A DNA stretch of 64,000 bases from Hemibagrus wyckioides. Lineage: Eukaryota > Chordata > Actinopteri > Siluriformes > Bagridae. Made by a program: the position numbers and the translations under genes. Shown in pieces: positions 22,701-34,745 of this stretch. The DNA lies in assembly GCF_019097595.1 (NCBI RefSeq), contig NC_080734.1, positions 4,539,892 to 4,603,891 of the forward strand. Direction: 5' to 3'. Numbering within the stretch: the first letter of the stretch is position 1; every line of letters begins with the position of its first letter. The notes beneath the pieces are model-generated. The model made no database searches. It had not been told where the DNA came from and saw nothing but the letters and a program-made list of their open reading frames with translations.

Positions 22701-25700
22701 TGAGTCCTGACCTCAACCTGATAGAACACCTTTGGGATGAATTAGAGCAGAGACTGTGAGCCAGACCTTCTCGTCCAACATCAGTGCCTGACCTCACAAA
22801 TGCGCTTCTAGAGGAATGGACTCTGTGAAGTTCCTCTACACCAAACTCTCTCATCCATGACTTTATGGACCTTGCTTTGTGCACTGGTGTGCAGTCATGT
22901 TGGAACAGGAAGGGGTCATGAAATTGTCCAAAATGTCTTGGTATGAAGCTGAAGCATTAAGAGTTCCTTTCACTGGAACTAAGGAGCCGAGCCCAACCCC
23001 TGAAAAACAACACCTGAACTCAATGACCTGGAGGGGTGTCCCAAAACCGTTGGCAATATAGTGTACATGTACTGAGAAACCCTTGTTTAATTTGTTTTCT
23101 TTCTGGTTCCTTAACCCTCGAAATGCCCACACGTTTAGACAAAGCGTTCCTTTTTAATTTATTCATATTTTTTGCTAGTAGTAAACAATCTTCAACAACA
23201 GTGTTAGTTCTTGTTTCAGTATTTGACGTTGCTTTCGTTTTCTTCTGTAGGCCATCTGTATGGTGTTTGTGTGTGCTGCCTTCACGCTGGATATATTCTG
23301 TTTAATTTTTGTACCGCTCCACTGGCTGTTTTTCGCAGCCAGCACATACGTGTTACTCAACTACATATGGCACACAGGTAAGAAGGAGATTCGTTTTCGC
23401 TAACCCTGTTACTCTGGACCGTGTTCACAGAGCAGAGCTGAGCGAATGAGCAGCGATGGATCTTCTGAAAACATTTCTGTCTGCTTTCTTTTTTAGAGAA
23501 AGGCATCTGCCTGTCGACTGTGACTTTATGGATTCTTTTGGTATACACAGAGACCTCGCTCAGGCTGAGAGACCTGAAGAATCCGTACGCTAACCTCTCT
23601 CACCTCTTTGCAGCACACTGGTACGTCATAGTGACTTTAGGGTTTCACTTTTTCAGATTTCATCATTTAACAAATTGGATAATTTTTGGGATTTTCCTGG
23701 AACTTAGTTCAACACCATGACTAATGAACCACCATCGCTTCATTCATCACATAGAATTGGTGTGAAGAAGCGAGGCTGGGGCTGATATCCTTCTAGCCCA
23801 GACTGTAGATTCATGCAGTCTATCAGTGGCAGTCATATAAGGTGATTAGACAGACTAAAAAGCCTACTAGATCTAGATCTGATCTCTGTTTGCTCTGATG
23901 TTTTTCACACAAACACAATTAAACAAGGTGGATTATTTACTCTATTATAAAATAATTGCCTTTTAATTGCCGAATTATATCGGGGACAGATTTCAATTCG
24001 ATTCAATTTATTTGTAGAGCGCTTTTATCAATGGACATTGTCTCCAAGCAGCTTTACAGAAGTAAAGAAACATAGAATGCAAATTTTTACAGATCTGTTG
24101 ACTGAAAGAGCTGCAGCTTTTGTTTCCACTGCTTGGTATTTTGGAGGAAAAACGGCATCAGGAAAATCAAAAATGTTAGAACATTACAAATACAGGTTCC
24201 TCTTTAAGTACAGTGTGTGTATGTGTTTATACAACATCCTTCTTGAATCCCGCAGCATTGGATATCCACTGGTGTACATGGGATTTGATGCAACGTGCTA
24301 TTTCTCCGGCATCTTGAAACTTCGCACACAAAAAGCAGTTCAGAGCGAGAACGACTTGCACGTGCATCTCCTTCAACATCCCCTACCTCCGTACACACAG
24401 CTCTACCCAAAACTGGGCGTGGAAGGCAAGTCCGTTTTATTCTTTATTTATTTACTAACCATCGTGCCGTCAAACAGATCTTATATTGCATTTTATTCTT
24501 CCTCCAGAATCCAAATGGCGGACCAAACCAGGGCCCATGCAATATCCGTGTCCAAACGACGCCGTCTTATCAGAGGACAAGCAGGAGCACGAGGACTGTC
24601 TCCAACTCCACAGGCTGCAGGGGAGGACGGAGAGAGACGCAGGGGACGCCAGGATACGAGAACCGAACCCTCAGCCTCCAGGATCTAAGCATCACGGGGC
24701 AGAAACGCGTTCTGGTCTGGCTCAGCTTTCCGACGTTCACGAACACCTACCTCACGAGGAGCAAAGCGGGAAAGCTCCGAGAGTCTCTAGAGGTCCGCAG
24801 GCTAAAGTGCAGAAGAGCTCGGTGAACATCGTAGCCAGCAAAGCGGAGAAGAAACCCAAAAACCCTCCCAAAGCCATCAGCTCCAACGCAGGGGATGCAG
24901 GAGAACGGAGCACAAATATCCAGGGGCTTCACAATCCTCATGCTGAGCAGATCGCTAAGTAATACACTCAGATATTTAAATATATTAATGCCACGTAATC
25001 CGCTGGTCCGTTAATGTGGAAAATCTTAGCAATAAAAGTGTCAGAAAAGAACATTATCTATTAACTGGAAAACACAGATTTCTGCTGGAATTCATTCTGT
25101 TCTCTTTGGCACCAAGTTCTTAACGAGAACAAAAGTCTTTTACATTATAACTGAAAGAACATTCTGGCACTTTTACTTTTAAGAGCATAAACATACAGAT
25201 CTATTAATCCTTTCTGTTTGTTTTGTTCATGTCATGTGATTTTGTCAGGGTTCTAGACATGACTCCGCCCCTGCGCTGTCATTGGTGTGTTTCCTGATTG
25301 TGTGAATCTGTTTATTTGAACCCCGATGTGTATGTCTTTTGTTCTGAGGTCACATTTAATATTTTGATTTCTGGTTTTCGCTAGTTTTTTTTTGGTTCTT
25401 CATTATGATTTATCCGTGTTTGAGGTTCTCTGAAATATTGACAGTGATTCCTGGGTTTGTCGTACTAATCAAGCGGAATATACGCACTCGTGGCCAGCTT
25501 TCGATCCCTGGAGCAACAGGGGAAAAATGACAAATCAAATAATTAAAGAAATGAACAAACTTATGAAGAGCTAAACAGAGGGGCTGATGGACAATAAACA
25601 GAAATAAACAAAGACAGGACTAGAATCGAACTAGAAGCACACTTCACAATCAAAGCAAACAGTAGACAGAACTGCGAGAGGAAATTCACGACAAACACTA

Positions 25701-28700
25701 AAGGTGCAAACTGCTGACACTTTGTCTACGACATAAATCACAACATTACAATATACATATAGTGATTTATACATTTGCCACAATTTGATTTTTTTGTGCG
25801 AAACGTTTTTCTAAAAATGTTTTTAAAAAATAGTTGGTTTTTTTTGTGGGAAACTACATGAATTGCTGAAATCACAAACAGAGGATTTTTCTTTTAAACT
25901 CCTAAAGATGTGAAGACACATCTGCCGAAAACCTGTGGTCACTTTGACCGGAATCGGAAGCTCCTGAGAATATCAGAGTTCGCTTGATTTTGCAGGAAAT
26001 TCTGTGATCGTGAAATCACATAACCCTTAAAATGATTTTTTTTGCAGAGGTAATATTAGGTGAGGGGAAAATAATAAATAATAAAATAAATTTTTTTTAA
26101 CAGCATGTCCTTAAGTGTTTTCTTCCAAAGTGATGACATGTTTCATTATTTAACAACATAATCTGTTTCTACATTACACTTACAGCATTTGGCAGACGCT
26201 CTTATCCATAGTGACTTAAAATTTATCTAAATATTTATGCAACTGAGGGTTAAGGGCCTTGCTCAGGGGTCCCAGCAGTGGCACCTTGGTGGGGTCAAAC
26301 TCACAACCTTCTGATCAGTAGCCCAGTAACTTAACCACTAAGCTACCACACACCTATAGTTAATATTGTCGACGAGCCACATCCAAATTATACCTGTTAT
26401 TAGTTATGATTATACTATATGACTGCCATCTTTGTGATTAGCTGATTGTATTTTTTAAAGCATAAAATGAACTCTGCATCCTTGCTTCCATTCTGTTATC
26501 AACCCCCAGTACTGATATTGTCAAAAAGTTTTCACCTTGTATTTAAAGTGCAGTGAATGAGAAAATGGTGTATGTCTACAGGCTGGAGCAGGAGATGAGG
26601 AAGCTGAAGGTGGAGCTCCAGACGAGCAGACAGACCGAGCAGGAGTTACGCAGTCATGTCTGTAACCTCACCAACAGCGAGAACAGCCTTCGGCCCGAAG
26701 TCTCGCTGCTCAGACACGCCAACGAACTCCTGCACAACAAGTGAGCGCTTTCTTACAATGTCTCATGGTTTAAATCGGTGCAAATGGCCTCGAGTCAAAT
26801 GTCTGGTTTCTCCAAAGTTATTGCAACAACGTGGTGGAAAAATCTTCTGGTTCTTCATGTTATCATAAGTAAAGAAACCTGAAACTGAAAGAAAATTCTA
26901 ACAAGCAGCCGTTTCAGATCGAACAGCTTTAACAAGAGCGTGCAAAGTAATCCACGTGTAACTCGTTACTATAGAAACGGTGACGTTTTAGAAGGATCGC
27001 GGCTTAATCAACGAAAATATTCAGACCAATTGCATTCGAGAATTATAATCGTTTTATATGATTCAGTTTCATCTGAAGGTATTGCAACACTGTGTGTATA
27101 TATATATATATATATTCTTAATATATAACATACCACTGTTTACAGCTGCTAGAATGTAAGTGATAACTTTCTACTTTCTTTACACATAATATATACATAC
27201 ATTAAATGCAACCATAAATGGATAAAAATTAAACTCTGGTGTAAACTCCGCCTGATCAAACCCCATCGTTGATTATTTTCACATGACAGCACTGCATATG
27301 GAATGTATGGAAGTCCTAAGAGACCATGCATTATTTTATAAATATATAGACGCTTGTGGACCTGGGATTGAAACTCACAACCTTCTGGTCAGTAATCCAA
27401 TACCTTAACCATTAATTTACAGCATTTTAAGTTCTGAGCATGAGAAAAAGAATTTCGTTTTGTCAAGGTCACAGGAACATTAAGTTTTGGTTTCAGGAAG
27501 AGGTAGGTCATCATCCATTGTTTGAAAACGGTCAGTGACTCGGCTGTTCGGACACCTAGAGGAAGTTCATTCCACCACCTCGGTGCCAGAACAGAACAGA
27601 GTCTTGATGTATACTTACCTCTTACCCTGATAGAAATAGCACTACATCCAGGTCATGTGACCAAACCTTCTAAAATGATTAAAATAGAGCTATTCTGCTA
27701 ATTTGTAAGAAATATCTTCTTTTCTTTCTTTCTTTCAGGCTTCAGTATCTGAGTAAATCCAGACAGAAGGACAAGCAGAGTTGTGCCATATTGGAGAAGA
27801 AAGCCAGATTGGAGACGGAGAGCAGATTAGTCGTCGAAAAGCAACTGGCAGAAGTGCGGTCCCAGAAATTCGACGAGGCAGCTTTTTTACTGCGGAACGC
27901 ATCGAACAGGTCAGAAATGAAGGTCTGAATATGTCCCGTCAGCCTCAGAATCTGGAGATATTCTGTACTGATGAGTCTCACGCCAAAACTGTTGCAAGGG
28001 TGCCAAAACTTATGACGTGTTACTTTGTTTGGAAAGGCTTACGTCTTGGAATAAATTTACTTCAACTAAAGGTTCGATATATTTAATATTTTTATTGTGA
28101 GACGAACCCAATTCACTCCAAAGACATTTTTATATCAGCTTTTCCCATTCATTTTAATGACGGGTACCAATAATTTTGGAGCTGACTGTACATATCCGTG
28201 TGCAATCTGATTTATTACCCTACGATGCTGCTGCTTGCTCAATGGCACACCCATGATTGTTTTACCTTTCCCCTTTCTTGATGCCTTTCAAATGAGAAAA
28301 AATCTGACGATCCAGCGAAGACCGGGAGCAGCGGGTGTAGCGTGGTGCTGTGTGTCGGCTCACGCTTGCTATGTTTTCTCCCGTCCACTAGGCAGGAACA
28401 CAGTGAGACGCAGCTGTTAAGGAAAAGAGCTAGAGATCTAGACACAGAGTACAAACAGCTACAGCTGGACTATCAGGAGAAAGACAATCGAGTGCTAGCG
28501 CTAGAAAAAGAAGTGGAGGTAACCTTTGTGTTTCACTAAACATTTTTCCCAGACGTCGCCTCACGTCTGGTCCACCTCCGTTGTGTTTGACATCTGTGAA
28601 TATGGGTGGTTTGATTTTCTTTTGTGTCTCAGGCAGGAGTTCCACTCATTATGCTTGTTCTGTGCTTGGATGGCTTCATGTTTATGTTGTCTGTGATTTT

Positions 28701-31700
28701 TTATTTATTTTGGTGGTTCAGCTGAGTGCAAAAGTTTGTATCCCTCACAGTTATTACAGAATATTTACACCTAAATATGAAACGATTCACCTGAATCTAA
28801 ACGATTTAGTGGATGGTTCTGCTTCGGTCCAGCAGATTACGTTTCGTCCTGCATTCGGATTAACGTGGGTTTCCTCTGTGTTCTCTAGTTTCTTCCATCT
28901 CACAAAAACAATCCTAAGCATGAGTAGGTGTTGGAGTGTCCAGGCTGGACGTCCCAGTCCCGTCTTAGGTCCAGTGTATCTTGGAATGACTTGGATAAAA
29001 CACCTCCTGAGCACATCATTTTATTTGTGTTTCTATTATTAATATCCTAAACACATAATCTTGGTGGTGCCCCAGTGGCACCACCAAGTTGCCACTGTTG
29101 GGCCCTTGAGCAAGGCCCTTAACCCTCTCTGCTCCAGGGGTGCTGTACCATAGCTGACCCTGCGCTCTGACCCCAACCTCCAAGGATGGGATATGCGAAA
29201 AAAAGAATTTCACTGTGCTGTAATGTATATGTGACAAATAAAGGCAAATTATTATTATTATAATCTGCACTTTTTTAAAGTCTGTAATTCTGTAAATGAT
29301 ATATCACTCATTTATTCTCAAGGGTGTACAAACTATTGCACTTAGTACAGCATAAAGCATGCCTTTTTTTTTTTTTTTTGCTCTATGGATCATTTTTACC
29401 CTGCAACTTGTCAGAAAAAGCTCAAATCATGACTAATTCACCATGAAATTAATGTTCAGTGTACCAGATGTACACATTTAACAGCGGAAAAGCAATTGAG
29501 GTCCATTATCAAGTTCCGAAGCTTCCTGAAGCATAGCGGGCTCTGATTGGTCAGAACACTGCACACTGAATTAACTGATAATCACACTGATTGGCTGACG
29601 GTATCCTTCATTGCTGCACTGCTCTTAAAGCTGAAGCTCCAAACCCTTTTTTTGCGAACAGTGCAGCGAATAGGTGTATGTTCAGCGGTCGATGGCTATT
29701 TTTAGGAATAAAAGATTTTAGGATATGCATTTATAGGAAACTAATCAGTGATGAAGCGTCTGTGTTACTGTTACAGACAGAAGTTCATTGATTTCCATTA
29801 ACACAAGTAAGAATTTTTACGCTGTTAAAGAATTTCCTGTTCTCACTTACATTACAGCAGCTATAGACAGTCGATCTGTCACCAGTCTCTCTTTTTGTTC
29901 TCTCTGTCTGGAAGTTAAGAAGACAAAAAGTCAGCTTGTCATGTTACTAAAACACTCTCCTGTGTCTGAAAAATGAAAACGATACTTTAATCTCTGATTG
30001 CTATAAAAGCTCTGACACTGGAGACTCCTTCCCTAAATGATAAAACCATCATCATATCAAAAGAATTAAATCATTTATTATTTCATTTTTTATAACCCGC
30101 CTACACACATTTTACCTATGTGCCACTGCTGTCTTGCAAATATCATGAGATACAGCTGAGTGCAAAGGTTAGCGCTTCTTCTTCTCCTCTAAAACAATTC
30201 TTTTAATAATTTCCACTGTATTAATGAGCTAAAAAGGTTGTAGCCATGTTGACATGTTAAGGTAAATTATTAAAATGAGTTCATTTATTCATTTGCATAA
30301 AATGTGAAGATAAAAGACAGTGTGTTTAGAGAAACTATGAAAAAAACAAAAACAAAAGTGATAAATAATGAAACACGAAAGGACCATCAAAAAGGAGAGG
30401 CTTGAAATCATTTCAAAAATGAAAGAGGAATTCCAAAAAATTAATCTTAACGGTTACTTGTGGTAATTAATAAAGTACAAACTTCTGCACTTGGCTGTAT
30501 ACTGTGTGTGTGTGATTTAATATTTTCACCCTGAATGTGAATCAGTGAATGTTAAAGATGGTAAAGCCTGACTGCTCAACCTGCATCTGTCTGTAAACAA
30601 ACAATTCAATCCTCCTCTTTTCTTCCCTTCAATCCTCCTCTTTTTTCTTTTCCTTTCCTTCAATCCTCCTCCTTTCTTTTCTCTTCCCTTCAATTCCTCC
30701 TTTCTCTTCAACCCTCCTCTTTTCTCTTCTATTCCCTCCAAACCTCCTAATTTCTTTTCTCTTCTCTTTCCTTCAAGCCTCCTTTCTCCTCTGTTCCGTT
30801 CAATCCTCCTCTTTTCTCTTTTCTTTAATCCCCCTGATTTTACTTCCCTTCTTTTCAATCCTCCTCATTTTTCTTCTCTTCCCCATGAATTTCTCCTCTC
30901 CTCTCTTCCCTTCAATCCTTCTCCTTTCTCTTCAATCCTCTTCCTTTCCCTTCCCTTCTTTTCAATCCCCCTCTTGTCTTTCCCCTTCCTTCTACCCTCT
31001 CTCTTTCTTTTCTATTTAATCCTTCTCTTTTCTCATCCCTTTGCCATCAAATCCTCGCCCTTCACCTCCCACCTCTTGCCTTTACTTCAATCTTCTTCAT
31101 TTCTCATCCTTTCTCTTTCTATTCCATTCAATCTTCCTCTTTTCTCTCTCCCCTCTACCTTCAATCCTCCCTCTTTCTCCTCCATTCCTTCAATCTTAAA
31201 TTTTCATGCTTTCCCGTCTCCTCACTCTTTTTCCTCTTTTCCCTCCCCATTCATTCATTCACTCCTCTTCCGTTTAATCCTCCTCTCTTCTTTTACCTTC
31301 ACTACAGTCTTTCTCTTCACTCCTTTTCTCTTCAAATGAAGATGAATTGAATTTGCAAAACGCACAGCAGACAGACGTATGTCGTTTATCAGCTCATTGA
31401 GGTACAGAGATGACATTCAGGACGAGTTTTCAGGCAGCTCTCAAATAAAATAAAACCCTAGATTAATCTATGTTAATCCTCCTAATGCTGATGTGAACAT
31501 CTCACTCCTGGTGTCTTCCTGCTTGTTTTTAGTCCCTGCAGAAGCTCAGATGTTCAGAGCAGGAGGCCGACGCCTTGCTCTCCGCTCTCTCCTCTCTGCA
31601 GGATAAAGCTCAGCATTTAGAATACAACCTGAGCGCGGAGACTCGTCTCAAACTGGACTTGTTCTCAGCGCTGGGCGACGCCCGCAGACAGCTGGAGATA

Positions 31701-32730
31701 GCGCAAGGTTAGTGAGCATCTCACAAAACCAGATATTTGGACAAAACAGCATTAAAGTCTAAAGGGTTTGATGAATTTTTCAGGTGGTTTCATCTTTCAG
31801 GATAAAATAGTAGGAAAGTCTGATATTTACTGCTGTAAAAAGAAAAACGCATTGAAACCCAATAGCAAATATCGTCTGTTTCCATTACATAATAAACCTT
31901 AATAGGAACTGGCTTAATGGTTTCTATCAGTGAGCCACCAGAAACCACTAGAAACAGCACAATCCATTAAACTACCATTACATACAGCCACAAACACATT
32001 AAGATCCATTAGAAATTCTGTACTGGTTTCTATAACCAATCCTCACAAGCGTATATTTATTTACGGAAACATAGATTATTAGCTCTTGGTCCTGAAGGTC
32101 CAGAAGAAAAAAATGAGTTTTTGTTACAAAGCTCTACGAAACATGTCCTTACGCCGAACTTCACCATTATTATATACGTTTTTAAATCATGTGGAGTGCC
32201 TTCGAATGAACTGAACAAGTGCATACAAATAAACCAACTAATTGATAATTGACACATTTGGACCAATCAGAATGGAGAATTCAGTAGAGCTGTGGTTTTC
32301 ACTAATTATACATAAATTACAGCAGCAAGTTTTCATTAAAATTGCTAGCTAATTGGCGTCGAAGCGTTCATACCGGTTTAGCACCATTTTGAGTATGTGG
32401 TTTTTAAGGGAACGCTTTTAAGAAGAGCTGAACTTTTGTTTGGATTTAAACGTTTTAAGTGGATTCCTCAAACTAAAGCTTTCATCCAAACACAGCAGAT
32501 TTGTCCATAATCTGAACTCATTTTGCCTGTATTTGTCTGCAGTTAAACTCCTGAAGCAGGACCAAGAGATCAAAGAGATGAAACAGAAGATCGCCGAGGT
32601 CATGGCCGTCTCTCCGGGCGTGTCCTACGTGGCTCCGCGCTCCACCGTTCCTCAGTACCTCAAGTTCCTCAACTCGGAGCGCTACGTCCTGAACCCCCGA
32701 GGTCTCATGTACCAGTGTCTGAGGAAATAA
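19771..32730 (+). CDS. maco1: Macoilin family protein (MACO1/TMEM57-like), complete, 636 residues, 11 coding exons
   Basis: Macoilin is a multipass endoplasmic-reticulum protein of neurons with a C-terminal coiled coil, linked to neuronal excitability (family knowledge). Exons: 19771-19847, 21705-21846, 23251-23377, 23497-23620, 24256-24425, 24508-24958, 26582-26740, 27739-27909, 28392-28518, 31533-31707 and 32543-32730 (TAA); phases are continuous. Residues about 29-47, 51-68, 74-94, 96-112 and 118-135 are hydrophobic (FMTVWIVVLLADFIL, EYLWPCWLF, PLHWLFFAASTYV). Residues 214-363 (exon 6) are polar and disordered and poorly conserved. Residues 364-575 are heptad-rich coiled coil (LEQEMRKLKVELQ, LSAETRLKLDLFSALGDARRQLEIAQ-type core). 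The C-terminus is LMYQCLRK. Human macoilin is 664 residues. The 24426 donor is GC, not GT. Teleosts have maco1a and maco1b; which this is cannot be told. Confidence 0.93.
19972..20048. repeat. (CAA/CCA/TCA)n trinucleotide tract
   Basis: Imperfect trinucleotide run in the first macoilin intron. The rest of that intron (20049-21480) is AT-rich with a (GT)n at 20738-20770 and a (CTT)n at 20782-20805, and no other gene signal. Confidence 0.85.
21489..21660 (+). mobile_element. Tc1-like family-A fragment just upstream of macoilin exon 2
   Basis: AGGGCCAAATTGTGATG through AGAAGGCTGGACCGTGTG matches the N-terminal transposase region of the other family-A copies, with a small internal loss after AAACTGCAG. 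Both terminal repeats are missing. It ends about 45 bases before the splice acceptor at 21703-21704. Confidence 0.85.
22077..22390 (+). repeat. Copy of unnamed dispersed repeat ('GGAGTCTCCAG' family), longest copy
   Basis: Ordered blocks GATTCTGATCGGTCAGAAGG, TTTTCTATAACGGCAGCTC, CGTTTCTATAGCAACAGCTT and TTTATGGAAGGAGTCTCC then GTCAGCGCTTTGTA. It lies in macoilin intron 2 directly upstream of a family-B fold-back element. Confidence 0.65.
22499..23065. mobile_element. Family-B fold-back element with both ends intact
   Basis: It begins TACACTATATTGCTAAAAGT and ends GGCAATATAGTGTA, the inverse. Inside, GGGGATGACCCCTTCCTGTT and ACATGACTGCACACCAGTG in the left half recur inverted in the right half (CACTGGTGTGCAGTCATGTT, AACAGGAAGGGGTCATG). 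The centre holds transposase-derived codons ending in ACCTTTGGGATGAATTAGAG. The element is therefore a long palindrome of transposon pieces, about 567 bp, with no intact transposase. Confidence 0.88.
23990..24085 (+). repeat. Dispersed repeat ('ACAATGGACATTGTC' family)
   Basis: TTCGATTCAATTTATTTGTA, then GCGCTTTTATCAATGGACAT and AGCAGCTTTACAGAAGTAAA, in macoilin intron 4. Same family as 59810-59905 and the reverse copy at 735-932. Confidence 0.7.
24959..26581. other. Macoilin intron 6: SINE-like repeat plus unrecognised sequence
   Basis: A clear interspersed repeat occupies 26171-26356. The remaining sequence is AT-rich and shows no exon-like conservation or open frame of interest. Confidence 0.5.
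26171..26356 (+). repeat. SINE-like dispersed repeat ('GAGGGTTAAGGGCCTTGCTC' family)
   Basis: CATTTGGCAGACGCTCTTAT, GAGGGTTAAGGGCCTTGCTC, CACAACCTTCTGATCAGTAG and TTAACCACTAAGCTACCAC occur in the order found in a repeat common to many teleosts. Other copies: 27357-27421 (3' part), 29062-29130 (reverse), 43235-43382 and 46286-46468. Confidence 0.75.
29050..29262 (-). repeat. Reverse-oriented SINE-like repeat with poly(ATT) tail
   Basis: Includes the inverse of the GGGTTAAGGGCCTTGCTC motif (GAGCAAGGCCCTTAACCCTC), followed by AAAGAATTTCACTGTGCTGT and GTGACAAATAAAGGC ending in (ATT)n. Lies in macoilin intron 9. Confidence 0.65.
29810..30045 (-). repeat. Reverse copy of unnamed 'GGAGTCTCCAG' dispersed repeat
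   Basis: GACACTGGAGACTCCTTCCC at about 30013 and TTACATTACAGCAGCTATAG at about 29847 are the reverse complements of blocks in the copies at 13490-13580 and 22334-22350. Confidence 0.55.
30605..31335. repeat. 730-bp polypyrimidine tract (CTTCAATCCTCCTCTTTTCT-like imperfect repeat)
   Basis: The + strand is almost entirely C and T, broken by regular CAAT/TAAT words; the loosely repeated unit is about 30 bp (TTCAATCCTCCTCTTTTC). It lies in macoilin intron 9. Open frames on either strand here are compositional artefacts. Confidence 0.9.
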
Positions 32731-33135
32731 TCACAGCGAAGGACACCAATGGAAGTTTTTCTTCCTTTTGAAAAAGCTTTGGATCAGTTTGTCCGTCCTG
32801 GCGATCTGAATAAAGGGATTAAACACGCCGTTGAGGTTTCCCCGGGCGGACCGAGAGCCGGCCAGTTTCACGGCTCCGAGATTCCCAGAGGTTCTCGAGG
32901 ACACAAAGCTGACTGTACGTCTGATTTGTGGTGCTACAGAAGTAAACAAAGCAACACAGGTTCATTCTTTTCAATCCTGAACTCAAGTCGGTAAAATTCT
33001 TTCAACGAAAAGAAAAAAAAATTACAGCGGTGGTATTCGGACAGCTGGACTCGGTGAATATTTTCATATAAAAGAAAGAAAAAAAAGGAAATCAGGCTCA
33101 ATGGCTCATGTTGTGCCTCAATACAATATTTAAAC

Positions 33136-33491
33136 AATAAAAAGCCAATACCTAATGTCAGTAATGTGAATATAAAGTGCTTTGTACGGTTTTGTATTCC
33201 TTTTTACATTATACGCGTTGTAAAGGAATTTGACTTCTTCTCGATTTGTACGTTTTCACGTCTTTGGACCTGTCGCCTTTTTACGTGTCGATGAGGTGTT
33301 TTTTAATGAGATATTTATTTTTCTGCCTTGATGTACTTTTTTCCCCCTCTGAAATACGAGCTACAGAATTGATGGTCTTGGTCTGCATGCTGATTTCTGA
33401 GTAAGAAAATAACACTCAGTTTTGATGTTTAATTGTGCATTTGTGCAAGGGCTAATGTTTTCTTCCAAGATCTTTTGGAACAAGTAATAAA
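33136..33491 (+). terminator. Candidate macoilin poly(A) signals at 33136-33141 and 33486-33491
   Basis: AATAAA occurs at 33136 (AACAATAAAAAG) and again at 33486 (AGTAATAAAAAA), 406 and 756 bases after the macoilin stop. Either could end the transcript. Confidence 0.5.
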
Positions 33492-33784
33492 AAAAATACA
33501 GTTTTTTTTTTTTCAAAGACTCCTTAATTAACTGAACCCTACATTTCTTCTTCTCCCGCTTTCAGACTTCTGAAAGGCGACATCGTTTGCATATTGAAGG
33601 AAAGCCTACACCACATTCTATACAAAAGAATCAAGTAGAGGCTACTAAAGCAAAACAAACTGTATAATATCAAAGGTACTGGATTGTACACAAGCAAGAG
33701 GTTTAGACTCCTAATCTTAATAAATAATATGACATACAAATCATACCATCAAAATTGTGTAACGATTCTTTTAACGCCAAAAGG

Positions 33785-34745
33785 ATTCAAATCAGGTCCG
33801 AACCAATGTGATTCACTTCAGCACCCATCTGATTCAAATCAGGTCCGAACCGATGTGATTCATTTCAGCACCAATGTGATTCAAATCAGGTCCGAACTGA
33901 CGTGATTCATTTCAGCACCAATGTGATTCAAATCAGGTCCAAACTGATGTGATTCATTTCAGTGGCAATATGATTCAAATCAAGTCCGAACCAATGTGAT
34001 TCATTTCAGAGGCAATATCATTCAAATCAGGTCCGAACCGATGAGATTCATCTGAGTGGCAATATGATTCAAATCAGGTCTGAACAAATGTGATTCATTT
34101 CAGTGGCAATATGATTCAAATCAGGTCTGAACCGATGAGATTCATTTCAGCGGCAATATGATTCAAATCAGGTCTGACTCAGTAGGATTCATTTCTGCAC
34201 CAATGTGATTTGAACAAGGTCCAAACCAATAAGATTCATTTCACCATCAACTTGATTCGAATCAGGTCCAATCCAGTAGGATTCCTTTTCAGCACCAGTG
34301 TGATTCTTTTGAGCAGTAATATGATTCAAATCAGGTCTGATCCGACATGATTCATTTCACCTCCAGTATGATCCGGATCAGGTCCGATAAAATAAGATTC
34401 ATTTCAGCGCCAATATGACCTGAAACAGGTCCGATCCAATGAGATTCATTTCAGCACCAATGTGATTCGAATCAGGTCTGATCCAATTCGATTCATTTTA
34501 GCGGTAATGCAATTTATATAAGCAGTAATATGATTCAAATCAGGTCTGATCCAACGTGATTCATTTCAGCACCAATGTGATTCAAATCAGGTCCGATCCA
34601 ATAAGATTCATTTCAGCACCAATGTGATTTATATAAGCAGTAATATGATTCATTTCAGCACCAGTGTGATTCAAATCAGGTCTGATCCGATGAGATTCAT
34701 TTCAGCGCCAGTATGATTCGAACCAGGGCTGCTCCATTCCGATTC
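33785..34745. repeat. Imperfect 45-50 bp tandem array between converging gene ends
   Basis: The unit reads roughly GATTCATTTCAGCACCAATG followed by TGATTCAAATCAGGTCCGAA and CC(A/G)ATGT, about 20 copies with heavy drift. It lies between the 3' ends of macoilin (+) and nrbp1 (-). From 34745 to 37348 I recognise only (TTTA)n at 35049-35062 and AG and poly-C tracts; part of this is expected to be nrbp1 3' UTR. Confidence 0.88.

Noticed and set aside
30974..31339. Open frames in the C/T-rich region on both strands
   Set aside because: Low-complexity composition alone explains the lack of stops.
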